A DNA stretch of 64,000 nt, taken from the NCBI GenBank assembly GCA_043228905.1, contig JBHGNT010000020.1, positions 1,550,001 through 1,614,000 of the forward strand, read 5' to 3'. How positions within the stretch are numbered: position 1 is the first letter of the stretch; every line of letters starts with the position of its first letter. The notes under the pieces are model-generated. The model searched no databases. It was not told the DNA's origin and saw only the letters and a list, made by a program, of their open reading frames with translations. The DNA is from Azolla caroliniana (lineage: Eukaryota; Polypodiophyta). This document shows positions 1-7,805 of the stretch, piece after piece. A program made the position numbers and the translations under genes.

Positions 1-160
1 GACACAAGAGGGCATCAAATGGTATTTTTTCCCCTTTCCCGATCCTTATAATATGTGGGTATATAAGATATCATTGTTTAAGACATCATATCCAACCAAA
101 TGATGCAATTATATTTATCTCTAATTCAGTGACCGAAATGATTTTCTTGAATGGTGGTAG

Positions 161-697
161 ATGGCTTCCAAGTCTAAGTACCAAGATTGGTGGGATTTCG
201 ATAACGGTTACATATATCCAACTCAAGACAGGTATGTCACGAACCAATCTCCCCTAATACTGGTTTAGGGTTTGATGCATGTATGTTGACTCGTGATTTG
301 TTAAAGGGTCTTCGTTAGAAGACATTGGAGAAGTTCGTCAGCCGACATGTCTAAGGGTGGGGAGAGAATGGATCAGACACTAGTGGTTCATCTGCCTCAG
401 ATCGAGCCGATACATGCCATGGCAACATTTGACCAAGATGCTCCTCCAAATGGTACGTGGAATTGGTGTCGTTGCAATATGTCAATCTTAAATATGTAAC
501 ACATACAGAAGGAAGAAGGAACAGATCCTCATCTCCCAGACTCGTTGTATATGGTTGGAAGAGATGCAAATGGGAACCAGGCCCATGTGTGTATCTATAC
601 TGAGTATTGCCGCCTCTCGCCAAGGTGGTATCGCAAAAAAAGTGACATGGAATCACATTTACGCAGAGAACATGGAATAGACATAGTCCTACCATGA
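161..697 (+). CDS. Possible three-exon gene with a zinc-finger-like C-terminus (132 aa model)
   Basis: The family is not recognised. A model with exons 161-231, 307-452 and 516-697 has GT/AG borders (donors GTATGT and GTACGT) and sums to 399 nt, giving 132 codons plus stop. The C-terminal part carries a Cys-x5-Cys pair followed about 20 residues later by His-x4-His (SHLRREHG), like a C2H2 or BED-type finger. A 109-codon frame follows directly, and a ULP1-like protease fragment lies 400 bp further on. The three may be pieces of one locus, host or transposon-borne. The acceptor at 515 was chosen because it keeps the zinc-finger frame open; an earlier AG at 508 leads to a stop. Confidence 0.35.
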
Positions 698-700
698 GGG

Positions 701-1030
701 ATGCGTATAGAGGAGGAGGAGGGTACTTCGAGGGCATGCTTTAATTGCTATGAGCGTCAAAGATCACTCAGAAGATTCATGGACCCTGAAATCAAGTACA
801 ATAGAAATCGGCAAACATATATCCGGAAGCTGAAGGTTAGGGTTGTTTCGAGGTACAACTCTATTCCCGTTGAACTCCGTCTTGACACAGAGGTAGAGTT
901 CGTGGTGCGATTTATGGACAACGAGATGGCCATATATGACTCCAAAAAGGATGAGTGTTTGGAGATGTTGACGAAGAAGATAAGATCTGGTTTGGATTCT
1001 TATGTAAGTACGAGCGAGGATTTCATTTGA
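701..1030 (+). CDS. Unrecognised 109-aa reading frame
   Basis: This is an ATG-initiated frame starting 3 bp after the stop of the preceding model. The product is charged (many Arg, Lys, Glu), begins with a Glu run and has a Cys-x2-Cys pair near its N-terminus. No family is recognised. It may be an exon of the same locus as its neighbours, since the ULP1-like fragment downstream is in the same orientation. Without homology support it may equally be a chance frame. Confidence 0.25.
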   Translation: MRIEEEEGTSRACFNCYERQRSLRRFMDPEIKYNRNRQTYIRKLKVRVVSRYNSIPVELRLDTEVEFVVRFMDNEMAIYDSKKDECLEMLTKKIRSGLDSYVSTSEDFI

Positions 1031-1129
1031 GATATGTGTTGGAGGGTTTATTGGCAGAATTCAGATAATAACATGTGTCTTATTGTGGTGAGATAGTGTA
1101 AAAAGGCGGGGATATCCACCCAACCATAG

Positions 1130-1386
1130 GGTGTGTCCACGGATGTGAGTGAGGCTCTAAACCCATCTGAGGGTGGTGTGTCCACTCCACCGAGACGGAG
1201 ACGACAGAAGATGTCAGTCCGACGGAAGCAGGCGGTGAAGGGGCAAGCCATCCTTAGGAAGGTGGTTGAACGTGATTTTATGTTCATTTCGATCGTGCTT
1301 GACAGCCATTGGGTGTTTTGACGAAGATGCAACAGAAAGTTTCTAAGCTTACTAGCAAAGTAGTCTTTTGCGATCCATTAAACAAC
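1130..1386 (+). pseudogene. ULP1/C48-like cysteine protease, His-Asp part (interrupted)
   Basis: The frame ending at 1321 shows a hydrophobic strand followed by His-Trp (His codon 1307-1309). A one-base shift then continues to a Phe-Cys-Asp-Pro-Leu-Asn segment (Asp codon 1372-1374). In ULP1-type SUMO proteases (C48) the order is His-Trp, then Asp, then Gln and a Cys in DCG. The matching Gln and Cys part lies at 18616-18636 on the same strand, beyond the retrotransposons that begin at 1391. What is seen is the motif order and the shared strand. The inference is one ancestral domain split by about 17 kb of insertions. The frameshift and internal stop indicate it is dead. It may have belonged to a DNA transposon, many of which carry ULP1 domains in plants. 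Confidence 0.5.
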
Positions 1387-1390
1387 GCGG

Positions 1391-2045
1391 TGTCGTAGAG
1401 AAAATCGTCCCTAGGCGGAAACTGGGTATAACATGCGAAAACCGACCCTTACACGTGGGCACAAGTTTTGTTGTATAGTACGTAGCTAGGTACAAGTCGC
1501 CTGAGGCGAAATCCTAGGTAGTACACATTCGGTAGGGAGGAAATCGAGGCGTATCCCTGTCCGAAAGGACAAGGAATAAACATGATGTAATGAGTGGAAG
1601 CAACCTCCCTCATTGGGTTATAAAGGAGAGGGAGAAGTGAGAAGAAGGGGGGATAACGGTTTTTGGGAGCGAGGAGGAAGTGTTGTCAGACTGGGGACCA
1701 AGCCCTCTCCTCCATCGTGCGTTGTTCTCTGCAGGATTTTGGACTGAGTTGCCTCTGCTTCGTGGACAGCCCGTGTGCTTCCGGCAGAGGCTCCACAATG
1801 CAGTCAGGTTGTGTGCCTGCGTGAGCATCGTGTGTGTGTGTCCACATGAGTTGGGTCCATCGTCGGCTTGCCGGTTGTAATCGTTGTTGATTGTAATTAA
1901 GACTTTGTTCTCCGTCTCTTTCCTCCTTTGTGTTTCTGCAAGCTACTCTCTCTCTCTCTCTCTCTCCCCTCTTTCTCATGCCCCTTGGTTCGAGGCCCCC
2001 GCGGTCTCGCCTCTTTCCGAACGCAAAGAGTGTAACAACACGACA
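1391..2045 (+). repeat. 5' LTR of the old gypsy element
   Basis: This 655-bp LTR runs from TGTCGT to ACGACA and aligns end to end with 17191-17848. A TATA box (TATAAA) sits at 1619-1624, and a CT run at about 1945-1967 marks the presumed R/U5 leader. Insertion has cut the ULP1-like fragment just upstream. Confidence 0.9.
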
Positions 2046-2049
2046 TATT

Positions 2050-2066
2050 TGGTGAACCCGACGTGA
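2050..2066 (+). other. Primer-binding site of the old element
   Basis: TGGTGAACCCGACGTGA begins 5 nt after the CA end of the LTR, where the minus-strand primer site is expected. The tRNA partner is not assigned. Confidence 0.55.
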
Positions 2067-2089
2067 AACATGCAACAAAGGAGTGAAGG

Positions 2090-3560
2090 ATGAGGGGATC
2101 CGAGCTTGCTGAAGCTATGGCCGTAGCCATCGACCGGCTAGTGAGCGCTCGTGAGGGAACGGGTGCCCTCGACAGGGCCATTGAGTCGATCGTCGGCACC
2201 ATAGGTCGATTCGGTGGGAAGAATGCCATGAGCTATTTAGAGGACTACCGAGCCGAAATGATCATGAGGGATATCTCGGTGGACAGGCGGTTGTCCGGAT
2301 TCCCTCGGGTGGTGACACTGAGCATCCACGCAGAGGTGCTGGCCGGATGCCAAACTTGGGAGGAGTTTGAGCTGTGGCTCCTCGAGATGTATGGGTTCGA
2401 TGACTCGCTTCGGCTGTCGAAGTGAGACTTCATGGCGTGGGTTGAGAGCCCAAGGAAGGGGAGAAACGCATCGACGCTCCTCCAGGAGTTCGAGAAACGG
2501 TTTGCACGACTGTCAACGCTAGACCGGACCGTGCTCGACACAAGTCGGGTACTACTGTTTGTCAAGGCGGCGGACGCCATGGACCGGGAGAAGGTGGGTC
2601 TCCTGTTGGAAATGGACGAAGGGCTCACGGCAGACTAGGCCATGGTAAGTAGGGTCTGCGGTCGTTTCGACAAGTGGCGCGAGTGGAGCGATGAGGGCTC
2701 GTCGGGAGCAAGGCCGGTCCCGACCTGGGAGCTCGAGGAGCCAGTCTCGGTACCGACTAGGAAGGAAAATACTCGGAGTTGGCTTGAGACGGGCTCAGCC
2801 CCGAGCGGAGTGGTCAAAGGTCCCTCCAGATGCGCGACTCTGGAAGAGTTGTCGCAGATGGTGCGAGATCTCCAAATCGCATAGGCCCGGAGGGACAACG
2901 GCGAACAGTCTCGTGACCAAAGGCCGCCGGCGAGGCAGCGATGCATGTGGTGCGACGCGGTCGGCCACATACGGAAAGAATGCACGGATTTTGCAGAGGC
3001 ACTCAGGACCAACGTGGTTTACCTTTGGAACGGGCGGGTGCAAGCGAGCGAGACCCGGGAAGCCCTACAGTTGAATTTGGGGCGCGGCGGAATGAAGCGG
3101 TTGATGGAAGAGGCCGGGCACGACATGCAGAGGCCATTAACTACTCGGCATCGGTGGGAATCCGGGTCGGGGATGATGAGGCCTGGAAAGCGAAGGACTC
3201 CGGATTCTGGCCGCTGGTGCTAGAGGGTCTCCCTAGAGTACAGTTGAAGAAGGAAGAGGTAGACCGCGCTGAACAACGGATCTGGGAAGTCACCGGATGG
3301 GAGGATCCGGTGGAAGAGAAGACTGGCTTCGTGGCAGCCGCATGCCAGAACTACGAGGTTTTGGTAGAAGACAAATGTGCGGGAAAGGCCGGAGGGGCAG
3401 GCCCCTCGTAGCGGTACGAGACCCGATTCGGGCCGAAGCCGAATGAGACCATCAACGCCGGCACACCGGAGAAGAAGAAGCAGGTCGATTTCCGGCTGAG
3501 CACCGAAATTGAACGAACGATGATCTTGCGGAAGGTCGCGTAAGAGAGAATTCTCGACAA
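2090..3560 (+). pseudogene. Decayed gag of the old gypsy element
   Basis: The ATG at 2090 opens a gag-like frame. In-frame stops at 2423-2425, 2636-2638 and 2882-2884 break it, and a frameshift lies near 3110. A single zinc knuckle (Cys-x2-Cys-x4-His-x4-Cys) is intact at 2942-2983. The region after the knuckle is highly charged and leads into the protease. The arrangement is ordinary for gypsy gag. No functional product is expected. Confidence 0.75.
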
Positions 3561-3811
3561 CAAGGTCGACCTGTTGTTACGGGAGGTGCTAGGAATCGCC
3601 AAGAAGGAGTTCCATGACTCCATCGTGGACTTGGTGAAGCGGAAGAGGCTCTCGACGGAACCAGAACCCGGAGAGGCCGGTGGAAGTGAGGACGACGCAC
3701 TTAGAAGACACGGCCCTAGAGGATGAGTTGGCGGAAAGCCACTACGCGAAGCCGCATTGGGCTAGGGCCACTACGGAAACCACTGTTCGGATCGGTGACA
3801 TCTAGGAGCCG

Positions 3812-4160
3812 GTGGTGGCATTCGTAGACCACGGTTCGGAGATCAACCTGATGTCCATAGACTTCTATAAAAGGGGGAAATGGTTGATCAACACCAAGCA
3901 CAGGTGGAAGATACGCGCGGCGACGTGCGATACAGAGGAGCTACATGGTGTGTGCCCGAACGTGCGCAAGATCAGCGACGTCGAGATAGATCAACATTTC
4001 TTCGTGTAGGAGACTTCCTCGCACCCGGTAATTCTCGACGAACCATACATTACGGCAACGCACATGGAGACGAAAGTACTGGACAATGGTTCGGCATATG
4101 CGCGCGTCAAGAGCCAAGACGGTCGGCATTCCGTCCAATTCATGATAGTGCGACCCAACC
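3812..4160 (+). pseudogene. Decayed retropepsin of the old element
   Basis: A hydrophobic strand leads into an Asp-His-Gly-Ser active-site motif (Asp codon 3827-3829), in place of the usual D(T/S)G(A/S). It continues for 66 codons until a stop at 4007-4009, after which related sequence resumes in another frame. The position between gag and RT is canonical. Confidence 0.6.
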
Positions 4161-4431
4161 ATGAGCGAAACCGCGAGACCCTGGGCGGCAACAGCCAAGG
4201 GGATTTTTAGAGAGGGCTATCAAAGCATGGGGCCACGATAGTCCGGACATCATGGGAAAACCCCACAGATGTACTATAGGCATAAACACCTATACTATAA
4301 GTAGGAAATTTTGGTTCTCCGATAGCTGAGGTTGTACGATAGCCGGCGTAGTTGGCCGGGAAAAGAAGCGGGCGGAGGAGCGACTTCGAGCATGCGGAGT
4401 CCTCGGCCCTAAAGAGGAAATCAATGGAGCC

Positions 4432-5695
4432 GTGGAGGCGGTCTCTTTCGATGACACCTTGGGGAAGTTACGGGAGGTGTTCGGAGAAGGCCTTAATGAG
4501 GATCAGATGATTCCAGTATGTTCGAAAAAGATGTACGAAGTCATTGCCGACTTCGGTAGTGGGCTCGAGACGGATCGGACGACCCGAGTGGAGACGAACT
4601 ACAAGATTGTGGACCGGAAGGTGAGGCTAGTCGCGGCACCCTTGGCGGAGGGCAACGAGTTACGGATAAAGGGGGTTGCGTCGGATCCAAGTTTACGAGA
4701 TCCAACCAACATAGGACACACGTTCACCGACGTAACGCTACGAGAGCTCAAGATCGGTGGGGGTGGCTTTCTACTGCCGGCGAAAGAGGACCGGTTTCGG
4801 AGAATGCTCGGGAGGCACGGGAAGGCTTTCGCATTCTCACCAGAGGAGATCGGGTACATAGACCCGAAGGTTGTGGAACCAATGGTGATCTTCACGGTAC
4901 CGCATGTTTCCTGGAGTCTCAAACCGATTTCGGTACCCAGAGCTCACATCCCGAAGCTGATGGAGCTACTGAAACAGAAGGTGGAGATGGGCATCCTTGA
5001 ACCGGCGAGTCTCAAACCGATTCCGGTGTCTCAAACCGATTTCGGTACCCAGAGCTCACATCCCGAAGCTGATGGAGCTACTGAAACAGAAGGTGGAGAT
5101 GGGCATCCTTGAACCGGCGAGTGCCCCATACTCGAATCGGTGGTTTACCGTGCTGAAGAAGAACGGCACACTGCGCTTCATACAGGACCTACAACCGGTC
5201 AACAAGGTGACCATTCGAAATGCAGGTATCAGACCAACCATCGATGAGTTCGCGGAGGCTTTCGTAGGGCGGTTGATCTACTCGCTCGGGGACCTATACT
5301 CAGGCTACAATCAGTTCCAGCTAGCCGTAGAGAGCAGGGATGTCACGACGATGCGAACTCCTCTCGGCCTAGTTCGGATGTGTACCCTGCCGCAAGGAGG
5401 AACGAACTCGGTGGCACACATGGTGAATGCGATGAACAAGGTGTTGAGGGACTGCATCTCGGACATCACCATGTCGTTTCTGGATGACATCCCAATCAAA
5501 GGATGTCCGGTGGAGGACATGGACGAGTCGGTTGGGCCCAACGGTTGCCGGAGGTTCGTGACGGATCACATCCGTGACTGCGAGAGGGTGCTACAAAGAC
5601 TCGAGAGCGCACGACTCACCTTCCCCAGAGAAAAATCAGCATTCGGACAGCCGGAGATCCTGGTAGTCGGACACCTGTGCAGGCCCTATGGGTGA
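4432..5695 (+). pseudogene. Decayed reverse transcriptase of the old element
   Basis: Two overlapping frames (4432-5112 and 4997-5695) cover the RT. The first ends in a duplicated stretch. The second holds the palm, with a Tyr-Ser-Gly-Tyr-Asn-Gln strand and the Phe-Leu-Asp-Asp catalytic box. A 94-bp direct duplication (4917-5010 and 5029-5122) shifts the frame between them, so no single protein can be made. Confidence 0.8.
4917..5122 (+). repeat. 94-bp direct duplication inside the RT region
   Basis: 4917-5010 is repeated at 5029-5122 with an 18-bp spacer that is itself a degenerate copy of the unit's start. The offset of 112 bp is not a multiple of three and breaks the reading frame. Confidence 0.9.
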
Positions 5696-5728
5696 AAACC
5701 GTCCCCGGCAAAGGTAGAAGCCATCTCC

Positions 5729-6039
5729 GTGATGAAGGACGATTACGGGCCGGTTACGGAGGTTCGCAGATTCTTGGATGCGTGCACGTTCTACCACATC
5801 TGGATTCCGCACTACGTGCATGTCGCGGAACCGCTCTACGGGCTTTTGAAGAAAGGGCGTAGGTTCGAGTGGAGGACGGAGCACACGGAGTCGGTCCGGA
5901 GGCTAAAGGAGGCGCTTGCTGCGGCACCGGCTCTCCGGAAAGCGGTTTACAGCAAGGAAGTCCCCATCTACGTGACGGTGGACACGAGCCCGACCGGGAT
6001 CGGGTGGGTGATCAGTCAGGAGGACAAGGACGACGTACG
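5729..6039 (+). pseudogene. RNase H, first half (old element), cut by insertion
   Basis: The frame covers the RT connection and the start of RNase H, including the Val-Thr-Val-Asp strand that carries the first catalytic Asp. It runs straight into the young element's LTR at 6045. The continuation resumes in the same frame after the duplicated target at 15357. Confidence 0.8.
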
Positions 6040-6044
6040 GTTCC
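6040..6044 (+). repeat. Target-site duplication, left copy (GTTCC)
   Basis: GTTCC immediately precedes the 5' LTR and recurs at 15357-15361, immediately after the 3' LTR. Five bp is the usual length for LTR retrotransposon integration. Confidence 0.9.
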
Positions 6045-6464
6045 TGTTACCGGCCGGCAAGGAGTCCAAAATACGGAGTGAAGGAATTAATTAGATATGG
6101 TTGTAAATGAGCATAGTGTGGACGGACGGACTGGAAACGGTATGCCGTTCCAGATCCGGACGGATCCCGAATAGGTGCGAGGGGCACCGTTTTGTACTAC
6201 GGGCCGGAAACCTATTTAAAGGCCCGGACCCTATTGTAATGACAGCGGATAATTAATAGAGATTATGATGTTTATACTTCTGTCTTGATTTCCGTTCTGT
6301 AATCACTGTTATATCTTACGCGTGTAATTAACCAAAGCAATCTAATCGTGTAACCTACGTAAGTCGGTGTAATCGTTGAATCTTAATCCTATGCCGTAAT
6401 CACCCTTTGGTGAAGTGTCTCCGTGACACCTTGTGTTAGGCCTTGTCCGGCTAAACGAATAACA
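6045..6464 (+). repeat. 5' LTR of the young element
   Basis: This 420-bp LTR runs from TGTTACC to ATAACA. A TATA-type box (TATTTAAA, 6213-6220) lies between short GGGCC/GGCCC inverted arms. No difference from 14937-15356 was found on reading both copies. Confidence 0.95.
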
Positions 6465-6470
6465 CAGTTT

Positions 6471-6488
6471 TGGCGACCACGATTCCTG
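6471..6488 (+). other. Primer-binding site of the young element
   Basis: TGGCGACCACGATTCCTG starts 6 nt after the LTR end. TGGCGAC-type sites in plant Tat-like elements are usually ascribed to tRNA-Arg, but the match to a specific tRNA was not verified. Confidence 0.5.
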
Positions 6489-6515
6489 CTTTCTCGCAGC
6501 GAACGACGGTAATGG

Positions 6516-7805
6516 ATGACTAGACCAACGCACGACTTGGTTACAGACCGAGCTCGACGCATCGCCGAACGGCAAAGACGGCGTGAGACTTTCCAGCAAG
6601 CAGCGCAGGAAATTCGCTCGGATCGTTCGTTCTCCAACGAGATCCGGAGAGTCGCGGAGGAATCTCTCCGGTTACGGCAAACTCGCGACCAGGACGACGG
6701 AAGCAGTCTAAGTAGTCTCCGGGAAACCGAACGACTCCTGAAGGCGCTGGCAAGCGGAGAAAACGAGGCAGAAGCCTTTTCAGCCTACGAATCGGATTCC
6801 GAAGGGGGATACAGCGTGCACACGAACTACCGGAGCAGCAACGATACCCCCGGCGGCCCGGAAGACGACGGGTCGGATACCGTGCCGACTCCAGAACCGG
6901 AACCGCTCAACCAGGGCTATCCGGAACCGGAAGTGGAAGACGCAAAGCCACCAACACCAACGAACTTCCCGGCAAAGGTACCGGAAGAAGAGCCGGAAAA
7001 AGGACCGGCAAAAGAACCGGAAGTGGAACCGGAGAAAGAACCGGAAAAAGATCAACAAACGCCACTAAACCGCGGCCTAATACTGGACGACGACATGCCG
7101 TTCCAATACTCAAAGTATCGCGATGATCCGGACGCGGAAGCGCATGTTGATGACTTCGAGCAGACATGGGAAGCAAATCACACGTCCCAGCGAATGACAC
7201 CGGAGGAAGAAGAACGCTCGAAGATAGCGGAATTCGGAGTCACGTTGGAGGGACCGGCGACACGATGGCGGCGGTCGCAGGACCCGGCGACCATCACAAC
7301 ATTTGCGGAATTAAAAGCAAAATTCTTGCATTTTTTCCACAAGGAAGTCGACCAGACGACTATGGTGGGCCTGTTTTATACGATCCGACAGGAGGCAGGG
7401 GAAAGCATTCCCCAATTCGTCATCCGTTTCCAACGAATGCATAGCCAGCTTGCCCGTGCACCCCCGGAGGAGGAATTACGGACGATATTTTTAAACGCAC
7501 TCCGGGAACCGTTACGCACGGTGTGTACGGTAATCGACTTTCGAGGATGCACCATCGACCAGGTCATTGACCGGGTCAGAGAAATGGAAAAGACAAGCTC
7601 ATGGCTTACGCTGGGAACACTGCAACGGGCGTTACCCACCGAGGAAGATCTCCGGTTCGGGCAGGCAATTCAATGCACAATCTGCTTGAATGCCGGACAC
7701 TCGGCAGTAGAGTGCACCATGCGCACTCAGTGTGTGATTTGTCAATCCAAGAGTCATACAACGGACCGGTGCGAGTACAACCTGGCCTTCGGAAAGCGGC
7801 GATGA
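6516..7805 (+). CDS. gag: Gag polyprotein (429 aa) with two zinc knuckles
   Basis: This is the structural protein that packages element RNA. Residues 1-190 are acidic and low-complexity, with Pro-Glu-Lys repeats near 150-180. Residues from about 194 to 370 resemble the plant retrotransposon gag (capsid) domain. Two CCHC knuckles, each Cys-x2-Cys-x4-His-x4-Cys, occupy residues 387-419, close to the C-terminus. No protease follows: the stop TGA (7803-7805) overlaps the ATG of the pol frame as ATGA. The frame is intact from an ATG 52 nt after the LTR end. The two knuckles supply the nucleocapsid role here, yet a third knuckle occurs in the downstream frame. Confidence 0.9.
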   Translation: MTRPTHDLVTDRARRIAERQRRRETFQQAAQEIRSDRSFSNEIRRVAEESLRLRQTRDQDDGSSLSSLRETERLLKALASGENEAEAFSAYESDSEGGYSVHTNYRSSNDTPGGPEDDGSDTVPTPEPEPLNQGYPEPEVEDAKPPTPTNFPAKVPEEEPEKGPAKEPEVEPEKEPEKDQQTPLNRGLILDDDMPFQYSKYRDDPDAEAHVDDFEQTWEANHTSQRMTPEEEERSKIAEFGVTLEGPATRWRRSQDPATITTFAELKAKFLHFFHKEVDQTTMVGLFYTIRQEAGESIPQFVIRFQRMHSQLARAPPEEELRTIFLNALREPLRTVCTVIDFRGCTIDQVIDRVREMEKTSSWLTLGTLQRALPTEEDLRFGQAIQCTICLNAGHSAVECTMRTQCVICQSKSHTTDRCEYNLAFGKRR

